Origin: Vesta saturnalis
Lineage: Eukaryota > Arthropoda > Insecta > Coleoptera > Lampyridae
Length of the DNA stretch: 64,000 nucleotides
Assembly (NCBI GenBank): GCA_036346205.1
Contig: JARFJB010001977.1
Location: 723,001-787,000, forward strand
Direction: 5' to 3'
A program made the translations under genes and the position numbers. Position 1 is the stretch's first letter; every line of letters starts with the position of its first letter. The notes under the pieces were generated by a model that saw only the letters and a program-made list of their open reading frames with translations, did not search any database and was not told the DNA's origin. Shown here in pieces: positions 11,019-21,091 of the stretch.

Positions 11019-11550
11019 AAATCATTCGGTGCTATGCCTAGTGATCTGGCTGCTCACTTAAGAATTTTTCTTCTTCTAACCCATCGAATACGGAAAGTAT
11101 CTTTCTGATGATCTCTGACAGCTAATCCATAAAGTGGAGGCGCGCCGCGCCATCTTGTTGAAACATCATAACCTTAAACTGCGATCATAATCATCTTTAA
11201 TTAGTTCTTGGCGGAGATTTTATAATTTTAAAATTGTTACGTTCCAAAAATCAACTCATTCCAAGCTGTTGAGACATTTTGTTGATCGCCAATATGGAAT
11301 TTTCAACAAACGATTGTGCTACTGCAATTTCTCACTCTTCTGTCGTTCAGACCTTGGCCTGCCAAAAATCGGACGATTTTTATTCGTTCCAGTTTCTTCA
11401 AATCGGAGCATGGTACGAGAGACAGATGATCTGGAAATTCCTTCGCCTCCATGATGAAAAACATAATTGTGACTTCTGTGTATCAAACCAATCTTCTCAT
11501 CATCAAAAGTGCGACTCCCTTTTCCTCAGTAAGAGTAACCATTTGGTCAT
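11019..11550 (-). pseudogene. Tc1/mariner-superfamily transposase pseudogene
   Basis: The minus strand, read in three frames, gives MVTLTEEKGVALLMMRRF near 11,550, then SSVSRTMLRFEETG and RPIFGRPRSERQKSEKLQ, a helix-turn-helix and GRPR-like hinge. LQELIKDDYDRSLR near 11,190 is the usual qELkpeDydrR segment. MMFQQDGA near 11,170 is catalytic block 2, and LAVRD and AARSLGIAPNDFF near 11,020-11,120 end with block 3. Block 1 and the region between the linker and block 2 are deleted. The two plus-strand ORFs over it (11,269-11,602) are antisense shadows. Confidence 0.7.
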
Positions 11551-12195
11551 CATCTTGAAAGATTGTGGGATATGCACGGTATTGTTACCAAAATTAAGCT
11601 AGATTGTAGTTATTTAGTGACATAATAACTTTATTTGCAATAAATTACTTTTATGGCGTTTTTTAATATTAATTTTTGTTTGCAATCATGAAAAAATTAC
11701 TGCTCTTGATGAAATACTTTGCCAACCAGTCTTAGAGATAATTTGAAAACTACGAATAACAAAAACGTTTACTTCTCGATAATCTTGAAAAGGTATATGG
11801 AAGCAAGTAGTGTACTTGATGAAAAACTGTGCCTGACTAAAAATACTGCAAAAAGCAGCCAAAGCAAAACGGGATCGATGTTTAATTTACTTAAGCTTTG
11901 TATGTATTGTGAAAATTTGTAACCTCCCCAGAATTAACTTGATATTTTAATGCAAATATATCCATTATTGGGGCTGATTAACCAGGTACTGATTGCGGTC
12001 ACGCTGTCTATTAGTAATCAGCTAAGGTAAAAGTTGGTTATTAAGTTCAATTTTAGTAAGGTTTGGTCATTGATAGTAACCAACGGTCAACTTGGGTAAA
12101 AAGTGGCCGTTGGTAATCAGAGGTTAACTTGGATAACAGTTGCTTATATTTGGTCCACAGCGATCATCTCTGGTATTCATTTACTAGTCATTGAT
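11551..12195. other. Intergenic/intronic, nothing recognised
   Basis: Contains a 67-codon plus-strand ORF (11,719-11,922) without recognisable motifs, and a run of GGTTA/GGTCA-like phrases at 11,985-12,150 (GGTTATTAAG, TTGGTCATTG, GTTGGTAATC) that looks like old low-order repetition. Confidence 0.4.
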
Positions 12196-12198
12196 ATA

Positions 12199-12830
12199 CA
12201 GGGTGGCCCACTTATTGCTCCATAACTCCCTTACTATTACAAATACGAAAAAATGTCTTATATAAAAGTTGTCCATAGTCATAAACTACACGTTTTAAAA
12301 TTATTTTCAGAAATGGTGGACTTCCAGTTATACCGGAAACTCATGCCAACTTCGTTATTTTAAATAGAACAACCAACCTATATATTATTACATTTTTGAA
12401 TTCCTCGTTGAATTTAAAGGTTACTTTAATAACCATACTATGGGGCTACGTCGCATTGCTTCTGAGTTATTTGACATTTTGTAGAAAAAATGACGTTTGC
12501 AGTGCCTACGAAAACTTTCAATATCTCGAAGACAGATACCGATAGAGAGATGTGGCTTTCGTTTTTTACTTCCGAAAAGGGTACCGCATCATTCTCATTC
12601 ATTGCCAAAAATCTTGGTTTTAGAATTCAATAATTTCTATTGCTCCGAAAATATTTTTTTTAAACATGGATAACTTGATTTTTTTAAATGGAACCACCCA
12701 TATTTTCTTACATCAGCGGATAGGAAATTAAATTTCCTTTCTATTGATGTAACATTATCGATATGTTGGAGTGATAGTTTTTGAGATATTCACATTTTTA
12801 TCTAATTTTAGTTTTTATTGCGCATTGCCA
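12199..12830. mobile_element. Tc3-like element end or non-autonomous copy, no transposase
   Basis: TACAGGGTGGCCC at 12,199 is a Tc3-like terminus. Two copies of the subterminal signature follow: TTTAAATAGAACAACC...TATATTATTACATTTTTGAATTC near 12,358, and TTTTTAAATGGAACCACCC near 12,686. No transposase motif occurs in either strand. I could not define the other end. Confidence 0.5.
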
Positions 12831-13853
12831 CGGTGCTTTGGAAAACGTTTGTCAATTTGTTAGTTATCGTGGATTATTAGAATTCAATGAGGTTAAAAGC
12901 GGTTAACTACTGTCCCTCGTGATCAACTCTTGCAATGTCAAGGTGATTATAGTTTTAATAAATTTTTGAACACATCTTAAAAATTTTTTTTTTTCTATTT
13001 CGACCTTGACAGGACATTAAGTGGTCAGATTTAAAATGCCCAATGTCATATTGTCAGGGAAATATCCTACACTTTTTGCACTGTACATTTTTTCTGTGAG
13101 TCGCATTATTAAACTTCTTCAGGTGATCTTCACATAGGTTTTCATGTGACGAAGGTCGTATCCAAACTCAAAATTTTCCGCTCGTTTTATTTCCGCAATT
13201 AAACATAAGGAGTCCTATACGAAAAAAATTCTTAACCTTCAAATGACTTTGAAGGTCATGGTCAAGATCAAACCCAAGGCCACATATATTATGAATCCAC
13301 AATATTTTATTGTAGTAGCGATAAATAGATCTTTAATTGATTAAATGGCATTGCATCCTCTAACGTGCGAAGGCTAACAATGAAAATGCCTCACTCAAAA
13401 AACAAATTTAATAAAATTTCACCATATGTGCCGGTGTAAAGTTGTGAAAATCCTTAATTTAAAAGTACAAAAAACATTCGTTTGACTCAATAACAATGTA
13501 TTGTTCTTTTATTAGAATATGAGCTAAAACGAAACGTAACACACGAGGTATGGTAAATTATTTATTTCTTCAAACCTTGACACATTTTAACTTTACTGGA
13601 GTACACGTTTATTTTTACGCGCTGCTAGACTAAAAGTGTAATACCTTTTGGAAAGTAGTTTCACGTACTGTTGTTTCATTAAACGGAACAGCGTTTTTGA
13701 GTAAAGGCAAAGTTCTCATGGTCGCTTGGAGAACGCCACAGGGAATTTCTGACCAACAATTTCTACGAATTATCGATCACAAAGCAAAATATGTAATATA
13801 CCATTTCGACAACCTAGACTAAAAAATATTTTTTTATTTTGTAATTAAATCAG
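12831..13853. other. Probable old repeat DNA, unassigned
   Basis: Contains the short inverted phrase CCTTCAAATGACTTTGAAGG (13,238-13,257) and other transposon-like text, but no recognisable coding remnant. Confidence 0.35.
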
Positions 13854-13949
13854 GAATCAGGTTCACACCAAGTAAAAACAATAACGTTTAGTTTGTATTT
13901 GATTAAACCAAAAGGTTTGCACTTGCGAGGGCCAACTATTTACTATAAG
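13854..13949 (+). CDS. Weak candidate internal exon (32 codons)
   Basis: A 3' splice-site-like ATTTTGTAATTAAATCAG is followed by an open phase-0 segment starting ESGSHQVKTITF and ending GPTIYYK, then a donor-like AAG|GTGATT at 13,950. The phase agrees with the exon ending at 10,674. The polypyrimidine tract is poor, the donor is not consensus, and open stretches this long occur by chance in the region, so the call is tentative. No family recognised. Confidence 0.15.
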
Positions 13950-15200
13950 GTGATTCTACTGCCATTTTCACTCCTTGCATGGTACTATTTTGAACGTAAT
14001 AACTTAATAAATTGTAAATATACAAATGTTATATTGAAGGATATAGCGATAGTGCAGAATATAATATTGTGGGGAGTTTTAGTAAACGTATCGCTAGTCA
14101 AACTGACTTGACAAACTTACTCCATTAACCCCAAAAATGATGGAGACGATAATCCAGAAGACAATGGGGGTTTTTTGTAATAAATAGAAAGATCATATAT
14201 ACGTTTTATAACAAAATTATTTTTAGTCTTTTTTTCGCTCTAATTCAAAAGTTATATTATATTAAAAATACATTTTTGAACTCAGTACCGGAAACACGTC
14301 AACAGTTCCCGAACAAACCAGAGCACGTGTGACGTCACAATGTTTACTTTACTTATCGTAGCATACAGCTGATACAGTGTTTTGACTTTTAATCGATTAA
14401 ATCTCGCTATGATCGTCAATATATTTATAAATATATCAAAAATGTCAAACCTTAAAGGTTATCGTGCTTTGTAACGTGTAATTTGAGAAACGTAAATTGT
14501 TAGTACGATTTTTGAGATTCTTATGTCTGTTGTTAGGCAACACCCTTTACACTTCAATTTGGGAACAATAGGAGTATCTATTTTGAATTTTTTTGACAAC
14601 GTGACAGTGCATCTACTTGCGTTCAATTTCTAATAAATTTAAAGCGTGGTAAGGCCGAATTTTAGGATTTGTTAAAAAGAAACATGTGACTTCTTCTTTT
14701 CTAGTTTCTGGTGTAATAAACGCCATTTTAAGAAAAACGAAAATTTTTGCGTTTTAAGGAATTTGAGATGGTCAAGATTTCTCTGTAATGTCTATAAGAT
14801 TAAGATTTCATAGAAATTACATACAGTGGATGCTGGTTTTACCTTCTTGGCCATAGTTAAAATTGATACTGCATATTTGTAGTGCTCGTTTCGATGGATT
14901 AAAAAACATTTCTTAAAAACCTTTCTCATTGGATCAAGAGGTGAGTTAAATTGTTTCTTTCTTTTTATACGATTCACCTCCGATTAAACCTTTACATTAA
15001 TATATTACATGTGTTCTAAGTGTACATAAATTAAAAAGCAATTTAATATGCAATTCGAAAGCTAAAACAAAACGGTTTCTCTAGGTTTCTTTCTCTGATT
15101 GTAATTGTGGTCCTTTCGTCGCTCTTCAGTTCAATCAATGGTATAACGGATTGTCCTACGGGTATATGAACTTACTCCTTCACACCTGGATAGGAACATC
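13950..15200. other. Intergenic/intronic, no gene recognised
   Basis: AT-rich. It holds the E-box/CRE composite at 14,324 and a 61-codon minus-strand ORF (14,792-14,977) without recognisable motifs. Confidence 0.4.
14324..14337. promoter_or_regulatory. Abutting E-box (CACGTG) and palindromic CRE (TGACGTCA)
   Basis: CACGTG at 14,324-14,329 runs directly into TGACGTCA at 14,330-14,337. Both are full palindromic consensus sites for bHLH and CREB/ATF-type bZIP factors. Whether they act on a gene is unknown; no TATA/Inr pair is obvious next to them. Confidence 0.3.
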
Positions 15201-15222
15201 CGAATAACGACTATCGAGCAGG

Positions 15223-15328
15223 TTATATACCAGCCCGCAGGAAGATAACTCGACTCTCGCTAAAACAACATTAAGCTTAAGTCACGTAAGACACAAACAC
15301 TGCTTTTGCCATCGATTGATTGGTGAGT
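15223..15328 (+). promoter_or_regulatory. Weak candidate promoter with non-coding first exon
   Basis: TTATATAC at 15,223 would direct a start near 15,253 (AACTCGACTCTCGC). About 70 bp later a strong splice donor TG|GTGAGT occurs at 15,323. The segment 15,090-15,330 has a higher GC content than its surroundings. No ATG-led frame is evident before the donor, so it would be a 5' UTR exon. This is only a pattern match. Confidence 0.2.
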
Positions 15329-15329
15329 C

Positions 15330-16294
15330 TCTTAAATGTTTAATTACTCCATATCGGTACTCTGGATCGATAGACGATTGTTTTAAGTGCAACTTTGACC
15401 TACTTTATAAGTGGTTCGTTATTAAACGAATTACAGCTGTAAACATAACACGATTTATTTTTAGTGTGTTTCCCATATATGGAAATTAGACACTGCTTTG
15501 GGGTTATATCTACCGAGGTTATGTTTCTGGAAGTATAAAATGTTTACTTAAGTTTAATTAAGATTTACTTTTATTCGTACTTACTGAAGTGTTCACTTTT
15601 CCTTTATTATTTTGTTTCTTCAGTCTTTAATGAGAACACTTTAGAAATTGAATTTGGAAATGTAATTATATTGGCATCAGCTGTAATCAAGTACATCTGA
15701 TCACTGTGAAGTTTGTTGTATCTAAGATAGGCAATTATATGGAGAGATCCGCATTCTAACCAAAGACTGATGTGCTTGTAAATTAAAATGCTTTATACTG
15801 AATGATTCACACAATGAGTAAATACAGTTAAAAATTAAATTGTTAAATTTACGCTTTGTATGCTTTCATTTGCTATGTATTAATATTTAAACTCCAATTG
15901 TTACGTTCTAACAAACGTTATTATAAATAAGGCAGCTATTAGTAATTTATGAATGTGAATATTTTAGCCTTTAGCTGAAGTTTTCTTACATTTTTAGCTA
16001 GCATTAAAGTAAATTTTAATTTATACTTATAGTTTTGTGGTTAACAATAGTAGCAGACTATCATTTTTATGTGCGTTGCTTGCAAATTTTCCTTTACTTT
16101 ATTTAATTTTGTGTTTTGCTCATTTAGTATTTTCAGATTTAAACCTTTTTATGCAATGCTAGACATCTGGCCGATAATTTTGGTTATTTATGTGTCAAGT
16201 TATGATTCGATTGATTAAGCAGCGAGACGCCCGTTGTAAGGAGAGCTCTTCCTATAACTACGGTTTCATTCTTGTAGTTTGCATTTATTTTGGA
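15330..16294. other. Intergenic/intronic, nothing recognised
   Basis: AT-rich unique-looking sequence, no repeats or coding remnants seen. Confidence 0.4.
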
Positions 16295-16498
16295 TTATGT
16301 ATTTTGTTTCTAGGTTCAACGCTGGATGTTACACTGTTAAAAAGCGCCGTTTCGTTATACTGTATTCGTGATTCAATCAAATTTTGCTTTCTTTTATTAT
16401 GTATTTTGTTTCTAGGTTCAACGCTGGATGTTATACTGTTAAAAAGCGCCGTTTCGTTATACTGTATTCGTGATTCAATCAAATTTTGCTTTCTTTTA
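16295..16498. repeat. Recent 102-bp tandem duplication
   Basis: The unit starting TTATGTATTTTGTTTCTAGG at 16,295 is repeated at 16,397. In my reading the copies differ only by C/T in GATGTTACACTG versus GATGTTATACTG. Each copy contains a splice-acceptor-like TTTTGTTTCTAG|G. Because 102 is a multiple of three, it creates a repetitive 111-codon plus-strand ORF (16,190-16,525) and a repetitive minus-strand ORF. Neither resembles a known protein. Confidence 0.95.
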
Positions 16499-18731
16499 TT
16501 TTATTTAACTGAAGTGTGGTACTAATCACAAAATATTATTTTATCAAATTGCGTAAACGTTAAATATTTTCGGGTTGTTTTGCTGAATAATAGCTATCTC
16601 GATTTACGATACCCGTTGTTCGAATGTTTATTTACTATCCCCACTACGTTGGGATATTGACATTAGTATGCCTTTGGTGAGTTTATGTTAACCATTTGTA
16701 ATAGATTTAAATTTTTGGGTTTATCAATATCAATACCGATTATATCTACAACGATTAAACAGAATTGTTACCTTACTAATAATTATTTCCTTTACTACTG
16801 CGGCCTATGAGCGATATCCTGACCGGACATTTTCCCTTCTTGGACTACTGTGTCCAGCCGTATTTTTAACTGTAGCGTCTCTCTTACTGTGTCGTAGCCC
16901 TTTTCTTGATCTAAGGGCGATATAAACATAATTCAAGTCTTAGTTTCTCTGTGTATCTACGCTAATCACACGCCCACACATCCAAGTGCGACCGATTGAG
17001 CTTCCAGCCTGTTTCTTTCTAGTTGTTACGGCACACCTTTTACTTTTGATACGACCGCGCCTTTGTGCATGTAACAGTTTTTATAATAATATAGTAATTA
17101 ATAATTATTTATGTAAACGTATAAATTGAATAAATAGAATTCGATAATAAAATTGTTTAACTAAACTCCATAATCATAACTTTTAAAAATCACAGCATCA
17201 AAAAAATTTCTATGAATGTTTTAAAACGATTAAATAATAAATTTGTACACGGTTATTGAATGGTTTCGGTTTAATTTAGTATTTTATATCTTAATTACGC
17301 GCTAGGTTATGTACTATACGAAATTGAAATTTTAAGAGTGTTTATAATGGTGGTTCTCCCCTTGTTATAATGTCATTTAAATAATTCTCATGATTTGATA
17401 TTTTTTTAGCTGAAAGAAGACATGGAGAATTATGTTTACTATACTACAATGGAAACAAGTTATAAATAATTTTTTTGCACTAAATTTCGGATATTTTTAG
17501 TCAATTTACATGTAGAAGCCGTTGACGCTGTACTATTGAGAATTAATTTAACATTATGACATCACAAACATGCCGACCAACCGTGGCGCGTTTGTAGTTG
17601 CGTGACTCTTTTTAAAATTCTATCAATTTTAAATTGCTCATAAGTCAAAAAAAATTTTGTTAAGAGTTCCACATCTTCATCTCTCGTTGAAAACGTTAAT
17701 ATGGCGGTTAACATAGTTTTGTGTTTCGAATCATTTTTTGACGATTTCATGATAAAAGGTATATGGCTTTTCGGTCGAGCACTCTCGGATTTAAACCATT
17801 AACGAGTCTATTTATGTATGTATTAAGTTGTCAAAAAAGTGAACAGGTTTTATATCCCTAGTTCTTTATCCCGACTTTTACTTACCTTCGTTTCACCTCG
17901 CCAAATACGAGGGTATTCGCTAAATTTCCATCACAAATTCCATGTAAGTAATTTACCAATATGTGAAATTACTGTGAAACACACCATGATACCAGATAAC
18001 CAGTTGTAGGCTTTATAGGTGCTTGTCCCGAAAAATAGCAGGCTTTCTAACATTACAAAATGCCTCACTTTTGTTACGACAAAGATTCTACTTTACATTT
18101 CATGAGGCACTGACGATAAATTGGGCACTCTAGTTTTTTTTGCGGCGTAGTTTTTTTTCACTGCTTGAAGCTTTTGAAAACAATCGTTTGCAAAAAAGCA
18201 TTTGTGTGCAAAGACGCTAGTGCTGACAATTGCTTTCATTTGTATGAACTGAAATGAATGAAGTATAGAACAATCATACTTCCAAGGGCGTGCTTAGTAT
18301 TATCTGTATTTACCTGTTAAAGATAAAGTAGTCACTAAAAATGAGCATGGACATTTTTCAACTATGAATGAATTAAGCGTTCTGCATCATTAGTTATAAT
18401 AAAGAACATAATTTTAAAATAGATGTTTAAATTAGGAGATAGTGGAGATACAACTCTGAAATTATTTTTGTGTGCAACCGTCCGCAAAATGTCATTTAAC
18501 ACCCCAGACAGCGTCTGTTGACATGGACAGCAGACGCAAAATACATTTCTGTCCGCTAAATTCATCCTAGTAGTGTGATAGATACATGGATACAAATAAA
18601 TGTGGGTACATAACCTTAATCTTATTTAATCACTAAGCAATGTATTAAACTCCAATTGCAAAACTAAATATGATAATTAGGGTTATTTCTTATTTGACGT
18701 ATCCGCGTTGCTAGATTTTATTCTATCCCAC
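16499..18731. other. Intergenic/intronic, nothing recognised
   Basis: Unique-looking AT-rich DNA. Short minus-strand ORFs at 17,562-17,750 and 18,362-18,595 have no recognisable motifs. Confidence 0.4.
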
Positions 18732-20890
18732 ATTGTAGCACGGTACGCGACGTTTGGGCGCCGGCGGTTGAGCGCCGGCGATTGGGCGACGGCGTTTGGG
18801 CGCCAGGTGTTTCGGCGCCGGGCGTTTGGGCGCCAGGCGTTTCGGCGCCGGGCGTTTTGGTTAACAAAAGTTAAAGTTGATGAAAAAAGAATTTATTAAC
18901 ATGCATTATAAAAAATAAACAAAACTAAACGTGTGACATGTTACACTTACAAAATCAAAAATTGAATTAGATGTATATACTACGTTGGTTAACAAAAAAT
19001 GTATGTAAGTACAATTTCACTTTCAGTCCATTAAAAAGTTATGAGAAATGCCTCTGAGATACTCAATAATTGTTCGGTTCTCAAAGTCTTGAACAATTGT
19101 GTTATACGCAGCTTGGTATTTTGCCCTTTTATGAGGAGGTGCTTGGCCACCTACAAATTTTTCATACAATGCGTCGCGTCCTTTCTGGACGCTTCGCAGG
19201 CCGTCGATAAATTTCCACAGCGACGGATGGTCCATACCTAATTGGCACTGCAAACTACGATGAGCAGCCTCCACAAAATTATTGGTACGATCTTCATTAT
19301 TACGCACTCTTTGGTACACGTTCCAAATATTTGGCGAAAATAACGCCCTCCTGCGTGTGTGGTTTCTATTTCGCCTTCTAACGTAGTTATCTTCGAACCA
19401 GTTTAAAATTGGTTGCAATTCGTTCTGTAATTGTGCAGAAAGCTCTTCAATTGCGTCATCAATGTGATCTAGAGGAGTAAAGGCTAATGCAACTATCATC
19501 TGTACAGAAAGAGCAAATTCGGGATCGGTATTATATTGTGCCGGCATCCCATGACTGGCTATTTGTTTCTTAAAATTTTGAACAAGATGAAACAGGCAGC
19601 CTAGTAATCGTGCTGTTGGAAATGCTTCAGCAACTGATTCAATTACGGCTATTTCGTAATCCAACGAAACAGTTTCAGGTTGAAATTGCGGCCACATTTC
19701 TTTTATAATTGAAAACAGCCGTTGCTTGTTTGGCAATAACGCGTACAAAACTGGAAATACGAATCCACCCTTGTTTGCCAAAATAACGTAAATTTGGTGG
19801 AATAACGGAGGCGCTTGCCGAAATATCCCATCCACAAAAATTTGTTTCATGTGCTGGCTCCACCGTGCGTTATCTTCCCTCCCAAATATTAATATTCTAA
19901 ATGGGTCCGGCTACTCTGATCCGGTATCCTTCAATAAGAACATCTCGGATTGTCCTGGAGCACATTCGTATAGTCTGTACGCTTCCGGAATTACTAACGT
20001 TTCCAGATCTATCGGAGTTGTGGGTGCAGCAGCGATACGGTTTCGCGTCCGCTGACACAATCTTCTAATAGCATCCTTGTTGGGCAACTGCCCTTGAACT
20101 GCAGGCCCAGTGCCCTCCAGGGCATGGTTAAGTATTTGGGGAGGAGTCTCTATGGTTTGTTCGGCATGCCTTTTAATATCAACTTTTATTTTAGAAACAC
20201 TTACGTATGCCGCATCACTACCATGATTATGGTTACCCGAGGAGCACAAATATTCCTCATCCACTGTTGTATGGACACGACCTAGGCACTTGTCCGCTTT
20301 TCGCTCACATCTCCAAAATTTTTTTGTTCCATCTTTGCTTGTCTTCTCAAAAACGTACATGTAACCATTACAGGACACCTTTTTTTTTTGTTCAGCTTAC
20401 TTTGAGTATCTTCCATAATTAAATGTAGACTTGGACACTATTACGCTCACAAAATTATGGCAACAAATATCTGCAGACAACTGAAGACACTGATGTGGAA
20501 GAGTAAGTTTAAATACTAAAATGTTCTAATTACACTAATCTTCTTAATTGCTTTGTGAGCTCACGACAAGAGCTTTGCAAATAATAATGGGTACCTGCCT
20601 AATGATTCCAATTATCAGGATTTACACTAATCTTCTTAATTGCTTTCTGATCACAGGACAAGACAATAATTAAAATATTTTCCAGATTAAATGTACAACC
20701 ATTAAGAAAATACCGATATTGCAAAATTTACTTTAAATATTCAATAACATAAAGAGTAATGTAAAGTAGCGTTGGTAAAATTTTCTTGCATAACATAATT
20801 ACGGCGCCCAAACGCCTGGCACCCAAACGTCGTCCCCCACTCGCCGGCGCCCAACCGCCGGCGCCCAAACGTCCTGCTCCGTTCGTAGCA
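18732..20890 (-). mobile_element. MULE DNA transposon with sub-repeat TIRs and decayed 9-bp TSD
   Basis: The element spans 18,741-20,881 (2,141 bp). The left TIR (18,741-18,855) and right TIR (20,803-20,881) are inverted copies built of short tandem units such as CGTTTGGGCGCCGG and TGGGCGCCAGG. ATTGTAGCA (18,732-18,740) and TTCGTAGCA (20,882-20,890) flank it as a probable 9-bp target duplication with two mismatches; MULEs make 9-bp duplications. The GC-rich TIRs stand out from the AT-rich interior. One transposase frame occupies the minus strand. Confidence 0.85.
19023..20378 (-). pseudogene. FLYWCH-MULE transposase, one in-frame stop
   Basis: A single minus-strand frame of about 452 codons is interrupted only by TAG at 19,911-19,913. 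Residues 1-55 form a FLYWCH zinc finger: NGYMYVFEK, FWRCERKADKCLGRVH, GNHNHG (Cys/Cys/His/His). A MULE catalytic domain follows: QIFVDGIF (Asp183), SLDYE (Asp240), the C..H signature GCLFHL (Cys261, His264) and NNFVEAAHRSL (Glu370). All catalytic residues are kept. The frame starts at a GTG, not ATG. An ATG at 20,416 in another frame is separated from it by a 10-A tract, so a one-base slip may have removed the true start. It would bind the TIRs and cut and paste the element. No trans-acting copy is visible in the window. Confidence 0.9.
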
Positions 20891-20989
20891 TAGTTAGAAT
20901 TTTATTACTGATTGCGCCCATCAATAACTTGAATTTAATTGTGTATTCATATTTATTTAACGGTTGCACTCAAAATTTTGTATATGCTA

Positions 20990-21091
20990 CAGACGCAAAT
21001 GTCTTTGACGGCCTCAAGGTTGTCGGCAGCGGCCGCAAACAGCTCCAGCCTGCAATTCTCCTTTCGGCCGTCCAGTAGCATTTTGCGTCCT
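20990..21091. repeat. GC-rich foldback (about 100 bp)
   Basis: GACGCAAATG...GACGGCC..AAGG on the left (20,991-21,018) is the inverse of CCTT.CGGCCGTC...CATTTTGCGTC on the right (21,059-21,090), around a core containing the palindrome GCGGCCGC. The whole is far richer in GC than its flanks. The minus strand also has a 42-codon ORF (21,081-20,953) with a coding-like look (CRLELFAAAADNLEAV), which may be incidental. It may be a tiny foldback transposon, a structured RNA or a fragment of a gene. Confidence 0.55.

Noticed and set aside
11269..11602. Overlapping plus-strand ORFs (61 and 107 codons)
   Set aside because: The minus strand carries recognisable transposase motifs; these are antisense shadows.
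16190..16525. 111-codon ORF with a hydrophobic internal repeat as a possible membrane protein
   Set aside because: The repeat is due to an in-frame 102-bp tandem DNA duplication; no start context, splice support or homologue recognised.
20090..20422. Plus-strand ORFs across the MULE coding region
   Set aside because: Shadows of the minus-strand FLYWCH-MULE frame, which has clear catalytic motifs.
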